A stretch of DNA of 29,937 bases from an uncultured Eubacteriales bacterium (GTDB lineage Bacteria; Bacillota; Clostridia; Oscillospirales; Oscillospiraceae): contig URPA01000018.1 in NCBI GenBank assembly GCA_900549545.1, positions 1 through 29,937 on the forward strand, read 5' to 3'. Made by a program: the position numbers and the translations under genes. The stretch's first letter is position 1, and every line of letters begins with the position of its first letter. Shown here one piece after another: positions 21,433 through 28,749 of the stretch. The notes under the pieces are model-generated. The model saw nothing but the letters and a program-made list of their open reading frames with translations. It was not told where the DNA came from and ran no database searches.

Positions 21433-22632
21433 ATGAGAGATCTGAAGCATCTGATTTTCTTTGAGCAGCTGTTGCAGGAGGCGAACAACGCCCTCGTGCG
21501 GCAGGCATGCGAGCAGGGGCAGCTGGCGCTGGCGTACAACTGCTCGTACATACCTGAGCCGCTGCTCGATGTGGAGGGCTGCTTCGCGCTGCGGCTGCGG
21601 GCGCCCCAGTGCACAAACCCGGACATGGCGACCTATTACATGACCAACCGCTCATGCCCGTACTCCAAGAGCATCCTCGAGCGCGCCTTTGAAGGCGGGT
21701 ATAATTTCATTGACGCGCTTTTAGGCCAGGAGTGCTGCACCACCATGAACCGCACCGAGCAGTATTTTGAATACTGCAAGCTCATCCCCAAGGAGAAGTT
21801 CTTCGTGTCGTATATGGATATGCCCCTCAAAAAGGGCGAGTGGTACGACGGGTATTTTCTCCGCCAGATTCAGAAAAAGATAATCGAGCCGCTGGAAAAG
21901 ACCTATGGGGTGGATTTTTCCGAGGAGAAGATTCGCGCCGCGCTCGAGCGGCACAATGAAATCTGCCGTATCATTACCGAAATCGGCAATTTCCGCAAGC
22001 TTGATAACCCGCCCATCACCGGGTACGAGTTCCATGTTGTTCAGCTTGTGTCCCTTGTGTGCCCGAAGGCGCTCATCCTGCCCTACCTGCGCGAGACGCT
22101 GGAGGAGCTGCGCACCCGCGAGCCGGAGGAGAAGCCCACATACCGCGCCCGCGTCATGATAGCCGGCTCCGAGGTCGACGACCCGGAGTTTACAAAGCTG
22201 CTGGAGAGCTGCGGCGCGCTCGTCGTCGCGGACAGATACTGCTTCGGCTCCCTGCCCGGCAGACAGGAGATTATTATAAAAGAGGGCCAGAGCGCGCTGG
22301 AGGCCATCGCCGAGTATTACCATGAGGCAAACCAGTGCCCCCGCTCCATGGGCAGCGACGCCATCAAGGAGCGCAAGCGCTTTATTTACGACATTGCCAA
22401 AGACTATAAGGCCGAGGGCGTTATTATCGAGAGCATGAAATTCTGCGAGTATTGGGGCTATGAGCGGGCACAGGCCGCCCAGTGGCTGACCGACGGGTTT
22501 TCCCTGCCCGGGACGATACCCGTCTGCCAGATAGAAAAGGACTACTCCAACGCCGCCACCGGCCAGCTCCGCACCAGATTTCAGGCTTTTGTGGAATCGC
22601 TTGAGATAAAGCGCATTCAGGCGGAAAGGTGA
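21433..22632 (+). CDS. 2-hydroxyacyl-CoA dehydratase family protein, HgdB-like subunit
   Basis: A 399-residue cytoplasmic protein of the HgdB/BcrC/FldC family, which binds a [4Fe-4S] cluster and, once activated, uses radical chemistry on acyl-CoAs. Likely cluster cysteines fall where the family has them: C101/C102 in GQECCTTMNR, C270 in ADRYCFGS and C338 in ESMKFCEYWG. The C-terminal IPVCQIEKDYSNAATGQLRTRFQAFVESL is the family signature. The start is ATG at 21433 with a GA-rich ribosome site (GAAGGGAAG); an upstream ATG at 21352 overlaps the promoter. It leads an operon with the 536-residue partner 10 nt downstream. Substrate unknown. Confidence 0.87.
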   Translation: MRDLKHLIFFEQLLQEANNALVRQACEQGQLALAYNCSYIPEPLLDVEGCFALRLRAPQCTNPDMATYYMTNRSCPYSKSILERAFEGGYNFIDALLGQECCTTMNRTEQYFEYCKLIPKEKFFVSYMDMPLKKGEWYDGYFLRQIQKKIIEPLEKTYGVDFSEEKIRAALERHNEICRIITEIGNFRKLDNPPITGYEFHVVQLVSLVCPKALILPYLRETLEELRTREPEEKPTYRARVMIAGSEVDDPEFTKLLESCGALVVADRYCFGSLPGRQEIIIKEGQSALEAIAEYYHEANQCPRSMGSDAIKERKRFIYDIAKDYKAEGVIIESMKFCEYWGYERAQAAQWLTDGFSLPGTIPVCQIEKDYSNAATGQLRTRFQAFVESLEIKRIQAER

Positions 22633-22642
22633 GGTGAAGGAT

Positions 22643-24253
22643 ATGTGGAAAAGAAAAATCGGCCTCAAGCAGCAGTATGGCTCGCTCAAGCATTTTCTCA
22701 AGGGCGATGAACCCTGCCACTATATCGGCCAGCGCTATATAGAGGGCACCAATATCCTTGCCCGCCGTGAGTGGCGCGGCGTCAAGGACACCGGCGTCGC
22801 CTTCGGCCACTGGCTGATGACCTGGGTCAAGATGGGCAGCCTCGTCGCGCGTGACCCCGTGCGCATACTCAAGGCCTTCTGGAACTACCGCTGGCTCAGC
22901 GCGTATCTCGTCTCCCCGGCCATGATCGACAGATGGATAGAGGGTGACAGGGGCATAACCCTCAAGGCCGACCTTATGGTTGTCGACTGCATGATCTCCG
23001 ACTCCGTGCAGACCCTGTGGGAGTCGCTGAGAGCTGACCGCAAGCTTGGCGAGACAAAATGGTCTGACGATACCGTCGCCTTTGACTATACCCTGCCGAA
23101 GCATCTTATCTTCGGCTTCCCCGGCAAATACGCCATCAACATGCAGCAGCACGCCGCCTTCATGGTGCCGCTTATGCGCAAGGAGCTGGGCTCATACTAT
23201 GTTGACCAGGCTGTCAGCGTGGGCATACCCGGCGATATGTGCACCCTGCCTCTGGTGGAGACCGGCGTCGCCATGGATAAGGAATATCCCGATATCGGCA
23301 ACTTCTGGATGACCACCAACAACCCCTGCGACGCGAACATGATGGACAACAACGCCATGTACCGCGAGCTGAGCGCCAACGGCAAAAAGGCTGTTCACCC
23401 GCTGACCACGCCTCTGATGTACGATGACCCCACCACCAAGGAGCTGGGTGTGCACGAGATAGAGGAGGCCATAAGCTTCATGGAGGAGCAGTTCGGCCAG
23501 AAGCTGGACTGGGACGCCCTCAAAAAGCACCTCGCCGCGACCAACAAGTTCAATCAGGAGGAGATAGAGCGCTGGGATATCTACGCCACCACAAACAGCG
23601 GCGTTCTCAACCCCGTCTGCATGGCGATGTGGAGGATATATTTCTACCAGCAGGGCGCGACGAAGTATTTCGCCGAGACCTCCGAGAAGGTCAACAAGCT
23701 CTTTTACGAGGCTGTCGAGCGCAAGCTCAACACCTTCCCCAAGGCCCGCCACAGGGCAATCGCCTGGAGCTGCGGCTCTACATACTACTGCTACGCAAGC
23801 CTCTGGCTGTATAACGCGTGGGGCATACTCTGCGTCAACAATATGGACTCGCTCACCGGGCACAACCTTATCGACCTTGACGATAAGGAGACCATGCTCG
23901 AGGATATTGCCGACTGGTATTCCCATACACCCATGCGCACCCACACTGTTGGCGGCAACCGCCACCTGATGCAGATGTGGGAGACCGCGGAGAAGTTTAA
24001 CTGCGACACCATCATCATGTATGACGATGTGGGCTGCAAGGGCATGGCCGGTGCTCAGGGCCTTATTGAGGAGGAGATGAACAAGCACCGCGACCGCTTC
24101 AACATCATCTGGATGCCGCACTCCCTGATGGACCCGCGCATCGTGCCCAATGCCGAGGCGCGCAAGGCCGTCAACGAGTACATGTTCAATGTGCTGCATG
24201 AGGAGCCGGTCGACCCCACGCTCATCGACTTCGATGATACCATGGGCTGGTAA
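22643..24253 (+). CDS. 2-hydroxyacyl-CoA dehydratase family protein, large partner subunit
   Basis: A 536-residue protein longer than the usual 370-480 of HgdA/HgdB subunits. The C-terminal part (FNCDTIIMYDDVGCKGMAGAQGLIEEEMNKH...NIIWMPHSLMDPRIVPNAEARKAVNEYMF) matches the HgdA/HgdB-like fold. The N-terminal 120 residues carry an extra helical region (HYIGQRYIEGTNILARREWRG onward). Cysteines at VVDCMISDS, GDMCTLP, NNPCDANMM, WSCGSTYYC and VGCKG are candidate cluster ligands. The ATG at 22643 is preferred over the GTG at 22634 because GAGGTG lies 6 nt before it. With the upstream subunit it should form a heterodimer; no activator ATPase or CoA-transferase is adjacent. Confidence 0.8.
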   Translation: MWKRKIGLKQQYGSLKHFLKGDEPCHYIGQRYIEGTNILARREWRGVKDTGVAFGHWLMTWVKMGSLVARDPVRILKAFWNYRWLSAYLVSPAMIDRWIEGDRGITLKADLMVVDCMISDSVQTLWESLRADRKLGETKWSDDTVAFDYTLPKHLIFGFPGKYAINMQQHAAFMVPLMRKELGSYYVDQAVSVGIPGDMCTLPLVETGVAMDKEYPDIGNFWMTTNNPCDANMMDNNAMYRELSANGKKAVHPLTTPLMYDDPTTKELGVHEIEEAISFMEEQFGQKLDWDALKKHLAATNKFNQEEIERWDIYATTNSGVLNPVCMAMWRIYFYQQGATKYFAETSEKVNKLFYEAVERKLNTFPKARHRAIAWSCGSTYYCYASLWLYNAWGILCVNNMDSLTGHNLIDLDDKETMLEDIADWYSHTPMRTHTVGGNRHLMQMWETAEKFNCDTIIMYDDVGCKGMAGAQGLIEEEMNKHRDRFNIIWMPHSLMDPRIVPNAEARKAVNEYMFNVLHEEPVDPTLIDFDDTMGW

Positions 24254-24268
24254 GAAAGGGAGGATCAA

Positions 24269-24427
24269 ATGAAGGTTATAGGCAAAGCTCTGGCGATAGG
24301 TGCTGCCGCAGTTGGCGGGCTTTTCGCGGTGTACTATTTCAATCTGGATATGAAGCTGATGAGATATGTCATTCTCCCGTTTCTTGATAAGCACCATGAT
24401 TCCGTCAAGCGGGAGCACCTGATTTGA
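24269..24427 (+). CDS. Small single-helix membrane protein in the dehydratase-like operon
   Basis: A 52-residue ORF with GGGAGG upstream of its ATG, 15 nt after the large subunit and 12 nt before the zinc-ribbon gene. It begins MKVIGKALAIGAAAVGGLF, one membrane helix at about 4-24, and ends in a charged tail (KHHDSVKREHLI). I do not recognise the family. Its position suggests a membrane tether or accessory of the dehydratase-like pair, which is inference. Confidence 0.7.
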   Translation: MKVIGKALAIGAAAVGGLFAVYYFNLDMKLMRYVILPFLDKHHDSVKREHLI

Positions 24428-24439
24428 GGAGGGCGGAGT

Positions 24440-24706
24440 ATGCAGGTTAATCCGAATATTATTCCCCGGGCCCTGACCGAGGAGGAAAAGTCCCTGCGCA
24501 AGCAGGATGTGTTTGATAGCTTCGCGACCTACCTCTGCTTCTGCCCAAAGTGCGGCTATGTGGATAAGACCAACATGTATCTCATGCGGGCCGAGTCGAG
24601 AGTCAGAAAGCTGCACGAGGACGGGCAGGCCTGCCCTGTGTGCGGCGCAAAGGACTGGGAGCTGGGCTACCCCCAGAACAGCAAAACCGGCTTTGTAAGA
24701 CGGTGA
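24440..24706 (+). CDS. Small zinc-ribbon protein in the dehydratase-like operon
   Basis: An 88-residue soluble protein with a rubredoxin-like or zinc-ribbon cysteine set: C33, C35-x2-C38 (CFCPKCGYVDKT) and C65-x2-C68 (ACPVCGAKDW). It could bind zinc, or iron as a small electron carrier. The latter would suit a dehydratase or reductase that needs low-potential electrons, but this is inference. GAGGAGGGCGGAG precedes the ATG. It is the last gene of the operon. Confidence 0.75.
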   Translation: MQVNPNIIPRALTEEEKSLRKQDVFDSFATYLCFCPKCGYVDKTNMYLMRAESRVRKLHEDGQACPVCGAKDWELGYPQNSKTGFVRR

Positions 24707-24734
24707 AACCCCAAGACGCAAATCTGCCCGGCAC

Positions 24735-24763
24735 TTGACACAGCGCCGGGCAGAGAGTATAAT
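24735..24763 (+). promoter_or_regulatory. Perfect consensus sigma-A promoter for a small RNA
   Basis: -35 TTGACA (24735-24740), 17-bp spacer, -10 TATAAT (24758-24763): a full match at both boxes, the strongest promoter seen in the window. The -35 lies in the loop of a GC-rich inverted repeat (CTGCCCGGC 24724-24732 / GCCGGGCAG 24745-24753) that may also slow readthrough from the upstream operon. Confidence 0.9.
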
Positions 24764-24769
24764 GTTTAC

Positions 24770-24870
24770 AGAAAAGGGTACTGCGACAAGCGGTTAGCCC
24801 TGATTAGTTTGGATAGCTTAGTCTAAGCTCAAGCATACCGTCACCGTGCAGGGTGGCGGTTTTGCTTTTT
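24770..24870 (+). ncRNA. Putative small RNA (about 100 nt), convergent with a microprotein gene
   Basis: Bounded by a consensus promoter and an intrinsic terminator (ACCGTCACC 24837-24845 / GGTGGCGGT 24852-24860, one G-U pair, then TTTTGCTTTTT), with no ORF or ribosome site inside. Internal stems include AGCTTA/TAAGCT (24815-24829) and a GGG...CCC-closed arm at 24776-24800. I see no resemblance to SRP RNA, 6S RNA, tmRNA or the riboswitch classes I know. Its 3' end is antisense to the last eight codons of the 27-codon ORF on the other strand. An antisense regulator is the favoured reading. Confidence 0.72.
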
Positions 24871-24924
24871 AACTCTGACTGTGATTGTATATCCGAAGAT
24901 ATGTATCGTCAGTGTTATAGGCAT
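24841..24924 (-). CDS. 27-residue microprotein, possible type I toxin
   Basis: An ORF of 27 codons starting at ATG 24922-24924 with a perfect AGGAGG (24933-24938) at 8 nt spacing. The protein begins MPITLTIHIFGY, continues as alternating beta-prone residues (TITVRV) and ends with a strongly basic KKQNRHPAR tail. It is not a typical single-helix type I toxin, so membrane action is not assured. The reading frame can be extended upstream to 25032, but only the internal ATG has a ribosome site. Its 3' part is overlapped by the convergent sRNA. Function is unknown; toxin is inferred from the layout. Confidence 0.6.
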   Translation of the reverse strand: MPITLTIHIFGYTITVRVKKQNRHPAR

Positions 24925-24930
24925 ATGCCT

Positions 24931-24949
24931 CACCTCCTTTTCGGAGATG
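24931..24949 (-). promoter_or_regulatory. Hairpin locking the microprotein ribosome site
   Basis: On the minus strand CATCTCC (24943-24949), loop GAAAA and GGAGGTG (24931-24937) form a 7-bp stem (one G-U) that buries the Shine-Dalgarno. A second hairpin, CGGTGC/GCACCG (24980-24995), sits at the expected 5' end of the mRNA. Confidence 0.65.
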
Positions 24950-25000
24950 TGGCTAACCGCCTGCCGTTGTGCAGTACCCCGGTGCTTATGCACCGATGAC

Positions 25001-25029
25001 AGGATAGCACATGAATTTATAAAACGCAA
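25001..25029 (-). promoter_or_regulatory. Promoter of the microprotein gene
   Basis: On the minus strand: -35 TTGCGT (25024-25029), 17-bp spacer, -10 TATCCT (25001-25006), predicting a leader of about 70 nt. It is weaker than the opposing sRNA promoter. Confidence 0.55.
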
Positions 25030-25030
25030 C

Positions 25031-25077
25031 ATAAAACGCGAAAAATCCCCGTTTTGCGGGGATTTTTCGTGTTTTAT
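25031..25077 (-). terminator. Terminator of the ABC exporter operon
   Basis: A 20-bp stem (25031-25050 with 25058-25077, one G-U pair) and 7-nt loop; it includes the stop codon of the last ABC gene. It insulates the microprotein promoter from the operon. Confidence 0.88.
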
Positions 25078-26879
25078 CCCAATATGCTCTGCACCGATTC
25101 CTCCGCGAACTGGCGGGTATAGAGCCGGTAGTACGCGCCGCGCGCGGACATGAGCTCGTCATGCCGTCCGCGCTCGACGATCTTGCCGTCGTTGACGACG
25201 AGGATGATATCGGCGTTACGCACGGTGGAGAGCCGGTGGGCGATGACAATGGAGGTCCGCCCGCGGATGACCTTGTCAATAGCGGATTGTATCTTCTGCT
25301 CGGTAATCGTGTCCACCGAGGCAGTCGCCTCATCCAAAACGAGGATTTTCGGCTTTGCGAGTATCGCCCTTGCAAAGGAAATGAGCTGCTTTTCGCCGGT
25401 GGAGAGCATGTCCCCACCCTCGCCGACGTCGGTATCGAGGCCGTTTTCAAGCCTGCTGACCACATCCTTTGCCGAGACAAGCTCCAGCGCCGCGTCAATC
25501 TCCGCGTCGGTGGCGTCGGGATTTGCGTAGAGCAGGTTCTGCCGCACCGTGCCGGAGAAGAGCTGCGGCGTTTGCAGCACATAGCCGATGCCCGAGTGCA
25601 GCCAGAGCTGGGAGCGCTCGCGCAGATCGCGCCCGTCCACCAGCACCGCGCCGGAGCTTGGCTCATAGAAGCGGCAGACGAGGTTTACAAGCGTGGATTT
25701 GCCCGCCCCCGTCTCGCCCACAATGGCGACATTCGTGCCAAAGGGGATGTTGAGATTGAAATGCTCCAGGATATATTCGTCCCCGTCGGGGTACTTGAAG
25801 CTCACGTCGCGAAACTCAATGTCGCCGCGCAGCTCCTCCCAGTTCTCGCGCTTGGGCTCGAAGCAGTCGCCGTATATCGCGGTGACCGCCTCCGTGTCAG
25901 TCACGTCGGACTGAGTTTCCAGCAGTCTTGAATAGCGCTCGATGTTGACCTGCGTTGTAATGAGGCTGGATATAGCGTCTACAACCCAGCGCACCGGCTC
26001 CATCATGCCCATGGCGTAGGACATGAACATGGAGAAGGTGCCCACCTGATGCTCGGCGAGTATGCCGCCGCGCCAGAGAACGATGGCGAGAGCCAGAGAC
26101 GACGCAAGGTGCATCGTCGCGGCGAAGGCGCCCTGCAAATGCGCGGTCTTGACGACCTTGCCGCGGTATTGCTCCGTCTCGGCGGTGAACTCTTTTTCAA
26201 CCGTGTCCTCAATTACAAGAGACTTGATGGTCTTCGCCCCGGTGATGCCCTGATTGAAGCTGCCGGTTATGCGGGAGTTTATCTCGCGCACCTGGCGGTT
26301 AACGCGGATGAGCTTGCCCTGAAAGAGGCTGAAAAGCGCCACAATGAGTGGGATAATGAGCGTTATCGGCAGGGCGAGGGAGGCGTTTATGCTGAACATG
26401 ACCACCACCGCGCCGATAATGAAGCTGAAGTTCCACACGGTGTCCATCAGCGTCCACGAGACAAGCGCACCGATGCGTGAGGTGTCGCTTATGACCCTTG
26501 CGTGGATGTAGCCCACGCTGTTTTGGTTGAAGTAGGAAAAAGAGAGAGTCTGCAAGTGCGAGAAGGCGGCGTTTCGCATGTCCATATCGACGCCGACCTC
26601 CACCTTCATCGCGCGCATACAGCAGAGGTAATTGGCGAGCGCTGTTAGCAGAATCGTCATCAGGTACACGCCGATGAATACCGGCAGGGACCTGAGGCTG
26701 CCGCTTTCAATGAAGGTGTCGAGAGCGTAGCGCTGGAAAAGCGGCGTGAATATATCCATGCAGCTTCCGACAAGCCCGCAGATGACCATGATGATAAGCT
26801 CCGCCTTGTACTTTGCCAGAAACGGCCTAAGCTTGCCCACGCCGAAAAAGGGCAGGCTCTTGTGCTCTTGATTTTTCAT
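25074..26879 (-). CDS. ABC exporter subunit with canonical ATPase site
   Basis: A 601-residue half-transporter of the multidrug/peptide/lipid exporter type: a six-helix membrane domain (about 20-320) and an ATPase domain (about 350-595). Walker A is GETGAGKST, the signature LSTGEKQ, Walker B with catalytic glutamate ILVLDEATASVD, and the switch histidine lies in IVIAHRLST. It overlaps the upstream ABC gene by ATGA. With the upstream subunit, which has Asp in place of the catalytic Glu, it fits the heterodimeric exporter class (BmrCD or TM287/288-like). Substrate unknown. Confidence 0.92.
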   Translation of the reverse strand: MKNQEHKSLPFFGVGKLRPFLAKYKAELIIMVICGLVGSCMDIFTPLFQRYALDTFIESGSLRSLPVFIGVYLMTILLTALANYLCCMRAMKVEVGVDMDMRNAAFSHLQTLSFSYFNQNSVGYIHARVISDTSRIGALVSWTLMDTVWNFSFIIGAVVVMFSINASLALPITLIIPLIVALFSLFQGKLIRVNRQVREINSRITGSFNQGITGAKTIKSLVIEDTVEKEFTAETEQYRGKVVKTAHLQGAFAATMHLASSLALAIVLWRGGILAEHQVGTFSMFMSYAMGMMEPVRWVVDAISSLITTQVNIERYSRLLETQSDVTDTEAVTAIYGDCFEPKRENWEELRGDIEFRDVSFKYPDGDEYILEHFNLNIPFGTNVAIVGETGAGKSTLVNLVCRFYEPSSGAVLVDGRDLRERSQLWLHSGIGYVLQTPQLFSGTVRQNLLYANPDATDAEIDAALELVSAKDVVSRLENGLDTDVGEGGDMLSTGEKQLISFARAILAKPKILVLDEATASVDTITEQKIQSAIDKVIRGRTSIVIAHRLSTVRNADIILVVNDGKIVERGRHDELMSARGAYYRLYTRQFAEESVQSILG

Positions 26880-27763
26880 ATGCCGCCCTCCTCCGCGCCA
26901 GACTGGAGGCGGCAGATCTGCCCGTAGATGCCGCCGGCGGCCTTGAGCTGCTCATGGCTGCCCGCCTCGGCAATGCGCCCCTTGTCAAGCACTATTATCA
27001 TGTCCGCCTTGGAAAGCGTGCTGATCCTGTGAGAGATGAGCACGATGCTCGCCGTGCCGAAGCGCTTTTCAAGCTCGGCGCGTATCTTCGCGTCCGTCTC
27101 GGTGTCCACGGCGGAAAGGGAATCGTCAAAAATCATGATGGGCTTTGAGCCGACCAGCACCCGCGCGATAGCCACGCGCTGCTTCTGCCCGCCGGAGAGG
27201 GTCACACCCCGCTCACCAACGAAGGTGTCGTAGCCCTTGGAAAAGCCTTCGATAGTCTCGTCAAGGCAGGCCGCGGCCGCCGCCTGCCGGATGCGCTCCG
27301 GCCCAGCGCCCGGCTCGGCGATAGCTATATTCTCCGCGATGCTGCGCGAGAAGAGAAACGGTTCCTGCAAAACCATGCCGATGTTCCGGCGCAGATAGGG
27401 TGTGCTGATGTCGCGGATATCCACCCCGCCGATGGTGATGCGCCCCTGCCCTGGGGAGAGCTCATAGAGCTTGTCCAGCAGCAGGGCAATGGTGCTCTTG
27501 CCGCTGCCCGTGCCGCCGAGGATGCCGAGTGTTGTGCCGGATTTTATGGTGAAGCTCACATTCTTGAGTATCGGCGCGCCGTCATCGTAGCCGAAGGACA
27601 CGTTTTCAAAGCAAATGTCCCCGTCAAGCGGCGGGGTCAGCGCTTTTTCGCTGGGCTGCTCCTCCGGGCAGGACATTATATACGCCACGCGCCCGAGGGA
27701 GACCCCGGCCTTGCTCATCTCGGCTATCATCCTGCCGAGCATACGCACGGGCCAGACCATCAT
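26876..27763 (-). CDS. ABC exporter subunit, C-terminal half (TM6 and ATPase domain) of a split gene
   Basis: A 295-residue ORF that begins MMVWPVRMLGRMI, the last membrane helix of an exporter, and continues into a full ATPase domain: Walker A GGTGSGKST, signature LSGGQKQ, Walker B IMIFDDSLSAVD and switch histidine VLISHRIST. The catalytic Glu is replaced by Asp, typical of the degenerate site in heterodimeric exporters. The preceding ORF supplies the rest of the protein in another frame; the two overlap by ATGA. Comparison with the normal reading (GEY-x-AF-x-SY) suggests that 13 nt are missing at the junction. It may be a pseudogene, a sequencing error, or a coupled split protein. Confidence 0.8.
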   Translation of the reverse strand: MMVWPVRMLGRMIAEMSKAGVSLGRVAYIMSCPEEQPSEKALTPPLDGDICFENVSFGYDDGAPILKNVSFTIKSGTTLGILGGTGSGKSTIALLLDKLYELSPGQGRITIGGVDIRDISTPYLRRNIGMVLQEPFLFSRSIAENIAIAEPGAGPERIRQAAAAACLDETIEGFSKGYDTFVGERGVTLSGGQKQRVAIARVLVGSKPIMIFDDSLSAVDTETDAKIRAELEKRFGTASIVLISHRISTLSKADMIIVLDKGRIAEAGSHEQLKAAGGIYGQICRLQSGAEEGGI

Positions 27764-28689
27764 TGTCGTGTAGGATACTCACCGGAGCTGAGCGTCCCGC
27801 CGATGCACATTATCGAGCCAAAGACCACCGAGAGCAAAATCATAATGCCGGAGAGAATGTCACCCACCGACCAATACACGCTCAGCGGGCGGGCGAGCCT
27901 CATCCAGAGCCCGGTGTAATACTTGTTCTGCGCCTCAAAGCGGTCTCGCTCGTAGCGTTCCTTGCCGAAGGCGCGCACGACCCGTACCCCAGTCAGGTTT
28001 TCCTGCGCCATGTCGGAGAGGATGCCCTCGTTCTCGTCACAGGCGAGAAAGGCCTTGCCTATCTTGCTGTGGAACACAAAGGACATCACAATGATTATCG
28101 GCACGGGGATCATCACAATGCCCGTGAGCTGCGGGTTCATGCCCAGCATGAACGCGATAGAGAGCGCCAGCAGCACGATAATGCGGAAAATGGAGCTCAT
28201 CTGCTCAGAGATGAAGTTTTTCACCGTGTCAATGTCCGAGGTGCAGCGCTGGATAATATCGCCGGTGCGGTGCTTCATGTGCCATGAGAAGGGCAGACGC
28301 TCAATGTGGGAGAAAAGGCCGTCTCTCATGCTCTTGACAAAGCCCTCCGCCGCCAGCGTGTTGCACAGGCGAAAGGCATACTGGCTGCCCGCACGGATAA
28401 GCGCGACGATCAACAGCCCGATTGCCATTATCCAGATGTGCTCTCCCAGATACGGAAAGCCGCCGAGCCTTTCGACCAGCGCCATAACCGGGCGCGGATA
28501 ATCCGCGGGCAGGCCGCCCAGCGCGTTATCCACCGCCGCGCGGATAATCTGCGGGCTGAGCATATCCGCCAGCGCTACCAGCGCCGAGCAGAGCATAGCC
28601 GTAAAAAAGCTCAGCCTGCTGCCCTTGGTAAAGCGCGCGATAAGCTCCCGCTCCTCACGTTTTTTCTGTTTTTTGATAGTATCTTCCAT
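27760..28689 (-). CDS. ABC exporter subunit, N-terminal membrane half of a split gene
   Basis: A 309-residue ORF covering membrane helices 1-5 of an ABC exporter, with intracellular-loop motifs SHIERLPFSWHMKHRTGDIIQRCTSDIDTVKNF and GVRVVRAFGKERYE. It ends abruptly after GGTLSSGEYPTRQ, where the family normally continues into helix 6. The start is ATG at 28689 (AGGA upstream); a TTG at 28719 lies inside the promoter region. It has its own promoter whose -35 overlaps the stop of the preceding feoB-like gene. See the downstream half for the frameshift. Confidence 0.8.
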   Translation of the reverse strand: MEDTIKKQKKREERELIARFTKGSRLSFFTAMLCSALVALADMLSPQIIRAAVDNALGGLPADYPRPVMALVERLGGFPYLGEHIWIMAIGLLIVALIRAGSQYAFRLCNTLAAEGFVKSMRDGLFSHIERLPFSWHMKHRTGDIIQRCTSDIDTVKNFISEQMSSIFRIIVLLALSIAFMLGMNPQLTGIVMIPVPIIIVMSFVFHSKIGKAFLACDENEGILSDMAQENLTGVRVVRAFGKERYERDRFEAQNKYYTGLWMRLARPLSVYWSVGDILSGIMILLSVVFGSIMCIGGTLSSGEYPTRQ

Positions 28690-28720
28690 GTTTTTTCGTC
28701 CTAAAAGAAGTCTGCGCAAA

Positions 28721-28749
28721 AGTATATCACAGTGAAATTAAACTGTCAA
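28721..28749 (-). promoter_or_regulatory. Promoter of the ABC exporter operon
   Basis: On the minus strand: -35 TTGACA (28744-28749), 17-bp spacer, -10 TATACT (28721-28726). The -35 contains the TGA stop of the upstream feoB-like gene. Confidence 0.82.

Noticed and set aside
23192..24721. 509-codon minus-strand ORF opposite the dehydratase-like large subunit
   Set aside because: It is an antisense shadow of a high-G+C gene; composition is His/Val/Ala-rich with no recognisable domain, whereas the plus strand has family motifs.
24770..24870. Riboswitch or SRP/6S RNA
   Set aside because: It lacks the conserved motifs I know for these RNAs and has no same-strand gene downstream to regulate.
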